Shown here: positions 22,859 to 35,021 of the stretch, piece after piece
How positions within the stretch are numbered: the stretch's first letter is position 1
Layout: every line of letters begins with the position of its first letter
Origin: Zychaea mexicana
Taxonomy: Eukaryota > Mucoromycota > Mucoromycetes > Mucorales > Lichtheimiaceae
Length of the DNA: 64,000 bases
NCBI RefSeq assembly: GCF_025766255.1
Contig: NW_026516747.1
Span: 1-64,000 of the forward strand
Direction: 5' to 3'
Translations under genes and position numbers: made by a program
The notes under the pieces: generated by a model
Database searches by the model: none
Told to the model about the DNA's origin: nothing
Seen by the model: only the letters and a program-made list of their open reading frames with translations

Positions 22859-25474
22859 TTATTCTTCTTTAAAGTGCAATTTGCGACGAGCACGATCAAG
22901 AGCTTTTTCATCATTTTGTAACATCTTTAAAACCTAAAAATACAAACAGTATATTTATAATAAGTGATTCGTATAGATACCAACCATATCAATCTTGATA
23001 TACATTATATTCCGAAATGCGAACTGGCGAATCGAACGAAGGAAGTGTCATGCCTTGGCTGTTGTTTTCTTTAATTCTGATGGTTTTTTTACATAATCTT
23101 GCAGCTTCTAAAACCATTATCTACAAAAGTAATTTAATCAGAGCCTATCCTCCTTATTCAAATCCATTCGTAGTAAAATAATCATAGTAACTTACTCGTA
23201 CTTGATTCATTACTTGAAATACACCGAGCATAGTGTCCATGTTGTTAATACTTGTAGGAATATAAAACGTGCCCACATCTACCAATCTGTACATTCCATG
23301 ATACTTTAAATCTAGACAAAGAACACGGCAACAGTATCCTATAAAACAAAACAAGAAAGTCAGATCCAATTTTGACGATACATAAATAGATAACAACATA
23401 AAAATAAAGTCTAAATATACCTTCAGATACAATAGCATATAATTCCAAGTCATTGCAATCAACACCATCTCTAACAGACTTGTCTATACAATCTTTTAGA
23501 CAGTTTGCTGCCTTGAACAGATCGTCGCTATTTCCCGCTCGTGGAGGTTTACATTCCATTAAGCAAAGTAGTTGGCTTTTGGCTCCATCACACGTATAAA
23601 CAATAAAATCTCCTCGTTTTCCACCTGATTCGGAACCAAATACTTTCTTTCTTTCTTTCGATCCAATGATTTCGCCATTTGCGCTATGTATTTATTTATT
23701 TATTCATATGTTAGATCAGATCCTCATTATAAATATACTATTTTATAATAATAACTATATATAAATATACATACCCTTCTGTACTTATCAATTGGTCATT
23801 TAGAAAGTAATTCTTAAGGATGGGTGTGAGGGTATCTTTGACAAACGTGTCTTCATTAATTTTTGATGGATCATATACATCGGAATACGATTTGACCCTT
23901 CAATAAATAGATAAATAAATAAAAATAGGACTATTAGCCTCTATTGTTTAATACAGGTATCCAGCATCGTCAATGTTTAAACCTACATGTCACGTAAGAT
24001 GTCCTGATACAGTGTGGTTTCTTCTGAATCATCTTCTACTGCCCATTTTCTGACCAATGTCTTTGCTTCATCAATATTCATCTAGCAGCCTATATATAGT
24101 AATAAGTATAAATATATATATTCGCTTTGATAAATATAAATATGATATATACTATTTACTTACCTGACTAATCTTCATCATCCATAAAACGTATTTATCA
24201 CTAATATCGTCTATACGATACTCAGCTTTGACACTTTTGACCATAGTAGACCAGACAAATGGATCCATTTTATTTCCAATCGCTGACGATGGTGTAATGT
24301 AGCAGATAAAGTTAAGTGCCCTAAACACAATCACATCATATTAGCTATTCAGGGTCTTTTAATAGTCGATTTGTACATGCTGAATTAACACACACAGACT
24401 TACAATCTATCAACTATTGATAATAATTCGAGCTCCTTTGCCTCTTTCACAACATCCGACCGATACTTTAAGAATTCATCTACCAAATCCATATCCGAAC
24501 TGATCCACTATTTAACAGAGGTAAGTTAGCACGAAATAAATCTCATGGTTTTTTCGAGAGAGAGGATAGAAGTATACCAACCTTTTTGCAATTAGATGGG
24601 CGATCATATTGTTCCAAACCACCACCAACCAAGTAATCATAGGCAAATTTTTATTTTCGACGGATTTTTGAAGTTTCTGATGAACATTCACTTTGGCTAT
24701 CAGGGTTGAAAGAGCCATCGTCGGTTTCGCTGTCAGAGATCTAAGATAATAATAGAACAAGAAGTTATAATAGATAATAAAAATAAAGTATATTTAAATA
24801 TGGAGGAGATCACATCTTTTACTAGAGCATCGCTTTTTCCTCTTCAAGTTGTTCGTATTCTGAGAAGACACTAATAAAGAAAAGTTAATTACACGTTAGT
24901 TTCTAACTTTCCAAACAAGTATTCATTATTCATTTAAATAAAGCATATTCTAAAAGCAGAATTAGAGGCTTTATCCTCGGGTCGTAGATACATGAGGGTG
25001 ATTCCTCGCGAACGTTTGATAACTAGAAAATGTAGTCTGAATTAGTAAAATAAAAACATTTATAATTTTGAAAACAATAATGAAATGGTTACATACTGAC
25101 TCAGATGCTTCTCCACAGAATTCATAATATGTTCTTTTTCCTTTCAAGATCGCAACGCTTTTAGTTGTTCCAACCCAATATGACTGCAAATCAACATTAC
25201 TCAAGATCTAATAGTATAAAAGTATGTAAGAGCTTGTTGACCTTTACGTTTTTGTCTTCTAATTTAGAGAACTTACAAGGAACTTGTTACGAACTTGTTC
25301 TAATGCCCACGATTGAGCTGCACTTGTTTTCCAATATGAAACAGTCTTTACGGCTTTCTTGAATTCTTTTTCTGCTGCTTCCTGGTCTGTCAATTTCGAT
25401 GCTCGAAAGCAGCCAACAATATCAAAAGAAGGACCTGTATGATCTCGAATGTAAGAAGTAAAATTGAACGTCAT
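22859..25474 (-). pseudogene. PD-(D/E)XK-like multi-exon hypothetical protein (better-preserved copy)
   Basis: Same gene as 8014-10640. First exon 25277-25474 (66 residues, donor GTAAGT), second beginning about 25208 (ILSNVDLQSYWVG), last ending at 22859. Here the nuclease-like core is open: ESGGKRGDFIVY, LLCLMECKPPRAG and DLFKAANCLKDCIDKSV. The Asp and the ECK pair would be the metal-binding residues of a PD-(D/E)XK fold. This is my inference from the motif, not a search result. An in-frame TAA near 24660, after the acidic linker, and a lost splice/insert near 24080 suggest it is also inactive unless an unseen intron removes the stop. Upstream lies a GTGCAC-rich palindrome shared by both copies. 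Confidence 0.5.
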
Positions 25475-25638
25475 GATGACAGAAATTGAAAGTGATCGAT
25501 TAACAAAAAGTTGATGGGAGGGAAGGAAAAGGTTGTTGATCGTTCTCTGGTGCCTCTAATTAGAGGGCGATGAAAAATCGTGCACTACTTTTTTGCATCC
25601 GCCCCATCGTGCACCTAAAAAACGAGTCACACTAGCTA

Positions 25639-25664
25639 ATAGTGCACCATTACTGGTGCACTAT
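25639..25664. promoter_or_regulatory. 26-bp palindrome (third unit copy)
   Basis: Identical to 10806-10831 and in the same position relative to the start at 25474. Neighbouring GTGCAC hexamers are also conserved. Confidence 0.4.
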
Positions 25665-25767
25665 GAGGATAAAGCAATAAAAAAATGTGCACCATAACAC
25701 ATCTCACCTTCATGTTAACACATTGTATATTTTACATCTTATAAATACAAAAAAAATTTGCATAATG

Positions 25768-25802
<35 letters not shown>
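25768..25802. repeat. (CA)n(TA)n microsatellite (third unit)
   Basis: Shorter copy of the tract at 10936-10979. Confidence 0.9.
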
Positions 25803-25803
<1 letters not shown>

Positions 25804-25844
25804 ATATTGTTATAACACATATGTTTATTTCTTTATATAAGATT

Positions 25845-26891
25845 TCAATATAGTTTATATTTTCTGGTAACAAGCAAGTACTGGATAGGTGATTTTGGCG
25901 AAAATGCCTTTGAATTCTTCCAGTTTTCACTAAGAACCTTTACTCCTGGTCTTTTCATGTTATCCATACTGGCAATAAACGGTCCATTTGGTGTTTCAAT
26001 TACAGCTGTCGTTTTGAAATGATAGCCAAGTCTTTCCGTTGATGATATCATGGCAATAAGTCGATAATTGTTGTTTAATAGCAATTGCATATCATATGGA
26101 AATGGAATATTACCTTCTTCTTCAGGGAGTGAAAACGTGTTATCACGGAAGAAAAGAAAAGGATGGAGGTGATGTGTTGGTAGATAATATGTAGTTGCTG
26201 GCTTTTGACAAAAGAAACAACGTTTGTCCTTATTGAGTCTCAGTAGATGCTTTTCAAAATATTTGGTGAAATTTTCTGGAGACCCTTTTAAAACCTTTGC
26301 TGCAATCAAACTAGTTGGATTTGGCTCGATTACATGGCTGAATGTTGAATATGGATCTGTCGAAGTATCCATATAACAAATATGCTTTTGATTATAAGGG
26401 CATTCATTGATACGTTGTCGTCTGATGATAATAAGATCCTTGAACTGTTGCGAACATTGGTCGATGAATTGGATGGCTATTTCACAAGTGTCGTGCATTT
26501 GACCTCTTTTGAAATTTGGCATATTTTGATAAATAAAAGATCTCATTTGATTAGATGCATTACATCGACGTAGAGTATGTGTCATTTCAAATTTTAAAGT
26601 ATATTATCAAATACGTTGGTTGAATCAAAAGGAGTTGGGTTGATACGTGGTAAAAGACAATGCCACATCATTTCCACAAATGCATCGATATAACAAGACA
26701 TCATTGAGTTAGCATTCAGTGACAAGTCATATCCAGTAGAAGGTTGAAGTGATGGTTCAAGTCTGCGTTTTTTTGTTTGATGATGATGAATAGTGTTTTC
26801 CGAAATATTTGATCGAATTAGTAGAGAAGAGCTGTTATTGTTTATTGTTGTGGGTGAATCAATAGTGTTGTCAAAATCATTTAGATCAATA
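25845..26891 (-). pseudogene. Ubiquitin-specific-protease-like gene, truncated by transposon
   Basis: Sister copy of 11021-13943 without the small DDE element. The C-terminal 246 residues are open (26585-25845) and include QFIDQCSQQFKDLII, the CFFCQKP pair, and RLIAMISSTERLGYHFKTT leading to MDNMKRPGVKVL. A one-base loss near 26597 separates the upstream Cys-containing block (SCYIDAFVEMMWHC). The N-terminus is cut off at 26891 by the large nested element. The same gene is thus hit by the same transposon family in two units at two different positions. The family assignment is my inference from the Cys and His blocks. Confidence 0.5.
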
Positions 26892-26909
26892 TATGGTGCA
26901 TACTGTCTT

Positions 26910-28930
26910 TTTTTTTTGTATGAGAGGCGGACCTCTTAAAGAATTTATTGACGAACACTTGTTCAAAAGAAGGGAAGTGCTCGCGGCTTTGCAAGCGCAG
27001 GTAGGGAATGGTATAACGGGAGTATATGGAGCCGAGGAATTATTGACGGAAGTTACATTGATGATAGAGTTTTGTGTGGGGTTTGTTCATCTATTCCATG
27101 AAAATTTTTTATGTATGTGAGATGGCCAAAGGCATAGTTACCTTATGGGCAGGGTGATATGCTCGTATCTTGAGTGGAGTCGGGGTTGGTATTTCTGTTT
27201 TCTCTTTTTCTTTTGTGGTCTGATATACAGGTAAGGATCCCATAATCAGGTAGGTATCATTTGTTTCTTCTTTTTCTTTTGTTTTTTTTTTGTTTTTTTT
27301 TTTTTTTTCTTTTTATAACTTCATATGGGTTTGTATAGCATCGATCGCTTTGGTGACGATGATGGCTGGGGTGAAAGGGATGGTGTCGAAGACGGTGGCC
27401 CAATGAGCTCGCCAGATATATAAAAGTATGTGGGATACAAATTGTAGTAAAGTCTGTTGTGATAAATGGTGGTAGGCTTTATGGCCAGTCAGAAGGAATG
27501 TGGTGAGGGAAGGGAGGTGAGGGTCACAATGCATAAACTGTTGCCATATGGTTATCCATATCTGTTTTTTCAGGGGACACCATACTAAAAAGTGAGCAAG
27601 GGATTCGGGATATTGGTTGCATATTCGACATATAGGGGTATTGATAAAGTCCGGTGTAATCCTGTAAAGAAGTCCAGAGGAAGGTATGGTGTTGTGATAT
27701 ATGCGGAATATAATGTTGCAAGCAGCATGATCCAAGGTGGTGTCCCAGAATGGTTGCCAATTAATCTGGGGTGGTTGTTGTTGGTCAGAATATCTTTGCC
27801 GCTGATTGATGGTGTAAAGCCTATATGTTTTGGTGCTATTGGCTATGAGTGCCGGGTGATTGGATAGATGTTGGTTCAAGGACTGGAGGGTGTTGTTGAC
27901 ATTAGAGGAGTGTCCACCACCAGGATGATCGTGTGGTAGGCATAGACGTGCGAAGAAAGGGTGGAAAATGATGCGCGCAGCTGCTAGATCTTGGCAGAAT
28001 CGGTTAAGTAATGTTTTGAAGCGTGGTTGATCTGATCTCATTTGAAGTCGGAGATGTTGAAGGTGTGGATCATATATGAAGATGTCTTTGACTTGTAACT
28101 TCGAAAAACCTGGTCTTCAGATATGTGGTAAGTTGTTGTTTATTGCATAAATTGTTGTCAACGGTAGTTGCAGTGCCGTATGTATGTCAATAATGGTGTT
28201 GGACCAGTCGATTGATAGGGCGTCTACCGTTCGAAGAATGAGGGTGATTGGTGATGAAATAGTGTGGAAGTGATGTTTGCGTGACACTGGATCTAGTAGA
28301 AGCAGCCGGTGGTCTGAAGGATGCTTTGCCATAACCCGAATTTGATAGAGCAGATATTTTATATGCGGTGCAGGCGTACCGGATTCCTCCAGCGTAGGTT
28401 GGATCCACCGCAGCTGGAGGGCATTTTGCTGTATTTCAGGGTCCAGTAGTCCTACCCCTCCTCGATTTCTTGGGAGACATAGCTTGTCATATGCGATGCG
28501 GGGGAACATGCGATATTGCATGAAGTCATTGCAGATCCCTTTGAGTTTATTGTAGAACTTGTGTTTAGTAGCGCCGACGATTCGTAGTACATGCCATAGC
28601 TTGGAAAGTATTAACACATTCAGAACTAGTGCTCGTCCTCGAATTGACAGACCCCTTTGTTTGTGTGTGTTGCAGTGTTGGCGGACAGTTTCCAGGAGGC
28701 TATCTAGAAAGAGTTGAAGTTGCTGTGGGGAGGATGCAAGCGCGTATCCCAGGTACTTGAGTGGTGCGGCATGTGTTCTGTCATGGCAGGCGGGAAAATG
28801 ATGGTTGGTAAGTATGGTGTTCCAGTTTGGTTGTGTTGCTCCACTTAGCGAGTCGCTTCAGTTTTGTTGCGGTTGAATTTGGCGTTTGATGCTTTTTGGT
28901 ATTGTGCTAGGTGCTGCTGGAGATGTGTTT
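26910..28930 (-). mobile_element. 5'-truncated LINE with 12-bp target duplication
   Basis: Inserted in minus orientation into the terminal repeat of the DDE transposon. The target duplication GCATACTGTCTT is at 26898-26909 and again at 28931-28942. The 3' tail is the T run 26910-26917 (an A tail on the minus strand). A second, longer T-rich stretch lies at about 27281-27312 just after the coding end. The element is cut in the reverse transcriptase domain, a typical product of incomplete target-primed reverse transcription. About 400 bp after the coding end forms the 3' UTR, whose end resembles the LINE remnants at 1850-1920 and 16690-16757. Confidence 0.85.
27313..28930 (-). pseudogene. LINE reverse transcriptase, C-terminal fragment
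   Basis: Reading from 28930 down: YQKASNAKFNRNKTEA (the stretch just after the catalytic box of non-LTR reverse transcriptases), KYLGYALASS, GLSIRGRALVLNVLILSKLW and RGGVGLLDPEIQQNALQLRW. After a frame break near 28100 follow YHNTIPSSGLLYRI and a zinc-binding CRICNQYPESLAHFLVWCP block (zf-RVT type), ending THMKL at 27313. The catalytic residues, endonuclease and ORF1 are missing through 5' truncation. The order RT thumb, then CxxC...H...C knuckle fits Tad1/I-like fungal LINEs; the exact clade is not determined. Confidence 0.8.
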
Positions 28931-30535
28931 GCATACTGTCTTAAACCATGAATTGTCGAAAATTGAGATATTTTAAAGTGCCGCTGGATAATAGAATAAC
29001 CGCTATAAAGGCATTGTCAGCCAATTCAAAAGTAGACGTTTTGATATATTGATAGCAATGTGTAGATTCAATCTTCTGTTCCAATTCTTCTATGAGAGCG
29101 ATATCTACGTGTCGTAAACTTTTCAACTAGCTTAAGAGCTTCGCTTCCAGTTTTCATATCATTATATGCTTGGATATAGCGCCAGCAACGGTTGTAATAA
29201 CGGCGAATTTCTGCAGGTGGTTCATCAGGTGGAGATACCTGATCCAAGAAATCCTCGAGCCTTTTTTAAGAGCTGCAAACGAGTAGTCACACTCCTTTCT
29301 CGCAATTCGTTTCCCTGCACCCCAATACCTCTCAATCCAATTAGTCTCACAATGATACTTAGGATAGAGGGCAAAGAGATGACCAGCTCTTTCGACAACT
29401 TCGTGGAATGCTGTCTTCTGGGAGACAAAGTCAGGTTGACCTTCAAGCATGTGGTAGGGACAGCAGGTACGATCTTGACTTGGTGGTTGCTCGCAGTTGG
29501 TTTTCCAATGCTTCTTTTTCGCTTCGAATTCTTTCCAACGGCCGAGTCCACGTTCTTCCAAGATGGTCTTGATGCCTTTCCTCGTCCAGATACGCTCTTC
29601 CTTGAACCCCTTCCTTGTCTTTTTTTGCTTGACTTCCAAGGTGTAAAAGTTTTGGATCACCTTTTCTCCATAGGTCTAGTGAATTTACCTGGCAAGATAA
29701 CGCGCTCATCAATTGAGTTCAGCACTTTATCTTTTAGACCAAAGCGGCTCACCAATTTAGCGCTTGGTGCATACGCGCTGTGATTGCTTGATTGATCAAA
29801 CAAAAATAAAGCCTGGCAGCCGGGGTGGAGCTTCTCGAACAACGGTATAGCATCTGCTTTGAGCTGGTTGACCATATCTTTTGACGTCCAGTAGCCTTCA
29901 CGGTTGGCTCCCGCTCTGAACAGATGGCGAGATTTCCAACCTTTGATCCTCATAGTTCCGTGGCACGGGCATTGGAACTCGCTGACCATGATAGATCCAC
30001 CTGGGCCCTTCTTTCGGATAGGGTTTTCATCTTCTTGTAACCACAAGCTTGTTTTGCAGTCGTTCGAATAAAAGGTAGATTCGTCATGCGTGACCATAAC
30101 GATTTTCTTCTGACCCTCTGGCAGAACAGGTTGGTACTCGACCAGAACGTTATCCTCGTCGTACGTCTCCATGAAGCGGCTGTAGTCTACCATTTGGGCG
30201 GCCCACTCTTGTCTGTATTTTACGACATCTTCACGTTCATGGCCGTCGTAGTATATGTTTTTTTGGTTGGGCCGATACTTGTAGCCCCATTCGATCAAAT
30301 AATTGCGAAGTACAGAAGCTGAGATGTGTCCGGGAAGACCAAGGGCGTCCATGATGGCAATTTCGTTGACGAACTTTAGCATTTCTGGAATGCTTCGCTT
30401 CTCTGGCTTGGTGTTTGTCAACCACTGTTGCGCTGCTGCTTTGACATCTTCATCGCTTAAAAGGGAAAGGCGTTTGATGTATTTGCCTTGCTGGTGTACT
30501 GAGTTTAAACCATATCGTATATATTCCTTGGCATA

Positions 30536-30761
30536 CAGAATTTTTCCTAATGATTGGCGGGGCTTTTTTTCCCATCATGGCGGGGCTTTTTTTTCACTTT
30601 GTCGTTGGGGGTGTTTGTGATTGGCGGTGTGATTTTCGTGAATGGCAGGAGGAAAAAAATACAATGGCGGCCAAGTTACAGGTTGATGGCAGAATAATAA
30701 ATTCATAATGGCGGCCGTAATTTCAGGTTGATGGCAGAATAGTAAATCCATAATGGCGGTT
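30536..30761 (+). repeat. Left terminal inverted repeat of Tc1-like element
   Basis: 226 bp, matching the reverse complement of 36518-36743 with only a few mismatches. It contains internal direct repeats: GGCGGGGCTTTTTTT twice, and a block of about 40 bp around GGTTGATGGCAGAATA twice, each followed by ATAATGGCGG. Such subterminal repeats are usual transposase binding sites. Confidence 0.9.
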
Positions 30762-30929
30762 GGGTAATTATGGTAATCGTTTTGCCTTCTTTTTCTCAGC
30801 ATGACAGTTAATGATTTTCGACAACTCTATATTTTATTAAAAAAAACATATATATATATATATGAAAAAAAAAGTAAAAGGAAAAAATATAGAAGGGCAG
30901 TAAAAAAACATATAAAATATGAAAAAAAA

Positions 30930-32489
30930 CTACAGCATCTTCTCTCCTTCTATACACCTAGGCACAAACGTAAGGGAGTGGCGAATCCATCCTTGGCAAT
31001 CTTGGGCGGTGACTTCATGGGCGGAGTTGATGATGCGCGGCAGCAAGGTGTCGTCTGTGGTCAGTAAATGGCGTTTGACACCTGCCTTGAGCTTTGACCA
31101 AAATTCCTCAATTGGATTGAGGAATGGGCTGTAGGGCGGGAGAAAGAGGATCTCGAATCCTTGCTTGGCAATGGCATCCCGAACTTCATCAGTCTTGTGG
31201 ATAGCGGCATTATCCAATACCAAGGTCCTTCCACCCATACCATTTTCGGTGAGCACCTTCATCATCACTTCCAAAAATTCGATAAAATGCTCCGCCCGAG
31301 TGCCGATTTTGCCCATCACCTTTTCTTCACCGTCACGCGTCTTGCGTTTCTTGGAAGCGACAACCGCTTGAGGTCTCCGGAGACTCAAGTTGATTACACC
31401 TTCACCAGTGATGGCACCCAAGATCGTAATATTGACCCCACGCGACTTAGAAACCAAGGCCTTGGCGGGCTCACCTCGTCTCGATCGACCAAAGTTACGC
31501 TTGATGTGCATGTTGAAGCCAGCCTCATCAATAAAGACGCATTTGTGGTAATTAATGCCACTGGCTTCAAATGCGTGTGCCCAGTTGATCCGGGAAGCGA
31601 TCGTTTCATCGGAGTTGCGGTACTCAGAGATCCGTTCCAACTTCTTCATAGTAAGCCCGCATTTGCTAACAAGGTGCTTCTGGAGGCCACTTTGAGTGAT
31701 GCTGATGCCGAATCGATCAACAAGCGATTGCTGTGCTTCTTTGAGGGTCGCATCTGACTTGGTATCGTAATACGCCTGGAGAAATGCTGTGTGTTCGGGT
31801 GTCAAGGTTGGTGGAGGACCGGGAGATTTACCCATTGTACTTGGGAGATATGGCTCACCGTCGACAAATCGTTTCCAGTATCGCTGTGCGGTTCGTTCAG
31901 GGATCAACAAGTCGCGCCCAGCCTCTGCAGCGTTTAAAGTGACATTTTGGATTCTATCGATCAATTGGATAATTTCTGGATCTCGATACACTCGATGAGC
32001 TCCTATAGGAATTAAGAGTTTTGGATTAGATATCAGAAGCAACTAGAGGTTTAATGTTATTAAGTAAGGTTTAGTAATAGTAAGTAGCATACTTTTTGGG
32101 ATGACAGGCTCTTTTGGAGGGTTTTTGCGAGGTCTTCCCCTTCCCTTTTTCACTGATTCCGTTTGGTTTTCTGCGGCTTCAGTACCAGGCGAAGTGGACG
32201 TTGGAGGATCGATTACCTTGGATGTAGAAATTTCCTGTGAATTACCAACCATTAATTAATAAAATATATAGAATACATATCATGTTCTACAGAATTATTG
32301 ACCAATATATTTTGTAAGTACCTGCGATGTAGTTTTTATCTTGGTCATCGATACAAGGGAGTGTACACCACCAGTATGGCCACTAAATTCATCGGATACG
32401 ATTTGGTACACGTCGTCTACTTCCATCTCCTCTTCATGCATATCAACGTCAGTATTGTATGGTAGCGTTAAATTTTTGATGGATAACAT
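30930..32489 (-). CDS. Tc1/IS630-like D34E transposase
   Basis: Cut-and-paste DDE transposase acting on the element's own ends in the nucleus. Three exons join in phase: 32489-32322, 32234-32093 and 32002-30930, giving 460 residues. Residues about 86-95 hold an AT-hook (KGRGRPRKNPP). A helix-turn-helix at about 128-150 reads AAEAGRDLLIPERTAQRYWK. A second, winged-helix-like part follows (TQSGLQKHLVSKCGL). The catalytic centre is Asp262 (FIDEAGF), Asp367 (LVLDNAAIH) and Glu402 (LNPIEEFW), with 34 residues between the last two, as in Tc1 D34E members. No stop or frame break was seen, so it is a candidate for an active enzyme. The start is the first Met of an exon lacking an upstream in-frame continuation; the first exon is acidic and less certain. 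Confidence 0.85.
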
Positions 32490-32802
32490 GGTGATAGTTG
32501 ATGTAAAAAATCGAGTGATAATAATACTGTATGGACAAGTACAATAAATAAAATGATTCATACTTTTCAATTCTGTGAATTTGTTATTGAACAGAACTTG
32601 TAAGGTAACACCAAATGGGACAAAAAACAGTAGTTTTTTTAAATCCATTAGATCAACTCGCAATAATGTCACCCATGTTAAACCCACTAAGCAAGATACA
32701 GTTTGTAGCTAATTATAAAAAGTATCCCACCATTGTTACATAAAGCAAGTATTTGTTTAGAGACAACCAGCAGAGAAAAAAATATTTATTAATAAAAAAA
32801 AA

Positions 32803-33303
32803 CTACGGATGTTGTAAAGCTGCCTCCAGAATACCATCATTAACCTTCGTCAAGAAGTGGTTACTCTTGGGAGCACGGGGCCGTTTGGGTGGTGGTGGCA
32901 TGTGGGGGCGGTAGATGCGGATGAGTCTTGATGCCGTTCCCTTCGGCATCTTCACCTTGGCGCCGGCTTGCTCGATTGTAAGCCCATCCCAAAAATAGGC
33001 GCGCAGCACCACTACGACCTCGTCTTGGTTGTACCCGCGGCGGGGTGCTCGTTGCCGTCTTCGTGGTGGTGATGGCGATGATGGGGCAGAGGAGGCAGAG
33101 GAGGCGGAGGAGGATGGAGACCGCGATGCTGATGATGATGATGATGATGGTGATGTTGTAGTGTCTTCTTCAAAGTCACCAAAAGGAAGAGCCTTGCTCA
33201 ATTCCTGAGTATTGTATACATCGAGACTGCCTTGCATGTCCACGTCTAATTCAAACTGCATGAGGTCGAGGGAGGAGTCGTTTGTAGAAATGATATCGGA
33301 CAT
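32803..33303 (-). CDS. Transposon-borne helix-turn-helix protein (166 residues)
   Basis: Single-exon frame. Residues 1-45 are acidic (LMQFELDVDMQ, FGDFEEDTTT), followed by a serine/proline-rich stretch, a basic patch RRRQRAPRRGYNQDEVVVVL, and a helix-turn-helix-like IEQAGAKVKMPKGTASRLIR near residue 110-130. Then come PPPPKRPRAP and a short C-terminal tail. The helix motif resembles that in the transposase of the same element (IPERTAQRY) and in the small protein at 35022-35562 (IPKSTAQRY). There is no catalytic DDE part. Probable DNA-binding accessory or regulator of the element, with an acidic N-terminal region that could activate transcription. The function is inferred only. Confidence 0.6.
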   Translation of the reverse strand: MSDIISTNDSSLDLMQFELDVDMQGSLDVYNTQELSKALPFGDFEEDTTTSPSSSSSSASRSPSSSASSASSAPSSPSPPRRRQRAPRRGYNQDEVVVVLRAYFWDGLTIEQAGAKVKMPKGTASRLIRIYRPHMPPPPKRPRAPKSNHFLTKVNDGILEAALQHP

Positions 33304-33479
33304 GATTAATAGTAAATTTAGAATGAGTTATTACAAGCAATGGATTTGAATCATCGGTTTATATACTTTTTTGTTCCGTACCTACAGATATATATAATTA
33401 AGCAATCCACAATGGTATCTACAACAGATGACAACATTCCATTATAACGCATAGACTTGAAGTTTCAACATAGAGTATA

Positions 33480-34130
33480 TATGAATGCTACACCAGATGG
33501 GACAAAAAAATCACAGCAAAGCATAATTACGTGTATGTGTGAAGATCTAGTAAGAAGTATAATGCAGTGTTGCACGAACTGGGACGGCATAAAGTAATAG
33601 CGGAGGGTGATTCCATTCCATCTTATGTGGTTCCATTCCATTGTTTGAATAAGAAAATAAAATATAACAGCAAAGCATAGTAGCGTGTATGCGTGAGGAT
33701 CTACCAAGAAGTATAATGAAGCGTTGCACGAAGTGGGACAAAAAACCGACAGCAAAGTATAATTACGTGTATGTGTGAGGATCTAGTAAGAAGTATAATG
33801 GAGTGTTGCACGAACTGGGACGGCATAAAGTAATAGCGGAGGGTGATTGCATTCCATTTCGTGCAACGCTTTATACTTCTTACTAGATCCTCGCTGTGGT
33901 TTTTTTTTGTCCCATTTCGTGCAACGCTTCATTATACTTCTTGCTAGATCTTCATATGGATACAAGCTATTAAACTTTGCTGTGATTTTTTTTGTCCCAT
34001 TTCGTGCAACACTTCGTTATATTTTATTTTCATATACAGATAATGGAATGAAATCACCTTCCGTACTTTATGCCGCCCCATTTCGTGCAACATTTCATTA
34101 TGCTTCTTGCTAGATCTTCATGTGGATACT
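33480..34130. repeat. Cluster of direct and inverted ~60-90-bp repeats inside the Tc1-like element
   Basis: A module containing GATCTAGTAAGAAGTATAAT and GTTGCACGAACTGGGAC recurs on the plus strand near 33545, 33690 and 33780. On the opposite strand (GTCCCATTTCGTGCAACGCT, then TATACTTCTTACTAGATC) it recurs near 33860, 33912, 33995 and 34077. The orientation changes near 33850, so the block can fold into a large hairpin. It separates the leftward and rightward gene sets of the transposon and could act as a divergent control region or origin of small RNAs. That is inference. Confidence 0.8.
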
Positions 34131-34251
34131 CTACCCTATTCTTCTACAGTACTGTAGGTTTGCAAGGATCATATCTTACCTGAAAATTTCTGATTATAAA
34201 CTTTCTTTTTACTCTATCTGTCTGAATTCTCACTACGTAGTCCTTTCCAGC

Positions 34252-34722
34252 ATGGCAAGCATTGTCCTTTCTCATAAAGAAATACGTGAAGCTGTCAATG
34301 TCAGTGAGGGAGAAGACCCTTACATTGGTATGTTTATATAATCGAAGATTATATCCTTTGGCCACTATTCTAATGCTTTAATAGAGGAATTTATAAGAAC
34401 CTTAGATGCAATGCGGCTGGAAGAAGATTACGAACCAGTCGACGAGCTCCCCTGTGTTAAGGCAGTTCAAGATCTAGTGCAACTGGTGGAACAGCTCCAA
34501 GAAGAAATCACAACACTGACAACTGTCAAAAAACGAACATATACTAAATGGAACAAGGATGATGAAGAAATCAAGAAAGCAATTAAAGATTGTGCCCTTG
34601 AAAGACGCGACTACGGTAGAACCAAAGTTCCAGCAGCTACAATGCATCGCTGGGTTATGCAATTTATCGATACTGAGGAAGGTCAAGCAGTTTTGCGAGA
34701 GCATCATTTGAAAACCAAATAA
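34252..34722 (+). CDS. Transposon-borne small protein, coiled coil plus HTH-like (137 residues)
   Basis: Two exons, 34252-34327 and 34385-34722, join in phase (donor GTATGT, acceptor AATAG). N-terminus MASIVLSHKEIREAVNVSE; an acidic middle (RLEEDYEPVDELP); a leucine/valine heptad stretch VQDLVQLVEQLQEEITTL that looks like a coiled coil; then TYTKWNKDDEEIKKAIKD and RRDYGRTKVPAATMHRWVMQ. The last resembles the helix-turn-helix motif of the element's other proteins. It ends HHLKTK. No family recognised. Likely a dimeric DNA-binding accessory protein of the transposon, judging from composition and location only. Confidence 0.55.
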
Positions 34723-35021
34723 ATGCATTTCTTTTGTCAAAAAATAATTTTTTTTCTTCATACAGTAGTCTGTCTCTTTATTTTTGTGAATCATCACAAA
34801 TACTGGATAAGATAACCTTACAAACATCTATTACTGGATCTTTTTGGTGGTGTCACAAACCAGCAATATAGTTTAACGGCATATGCGTAAGAAAACTAAG
34901 CCGTTTGTAACTATTTTGTATCCCGAAAGCATGTGGTTACATAAGAGAAAACCATAAACTATTTAAACCAAAGACAAGTCTATTTTCCGAATGTATAAAT
35001 CACTCTATCTTTTTCGTAACA

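Noticed and set aside
26893..27120. 75-residue plus-strand frame at the left edge of the nested transposon
   Set aside because: It begins in the DDE terminal repeat, crosses the LINE target site and runs antisense through the LINE 3' UTR, so it is not a gene.
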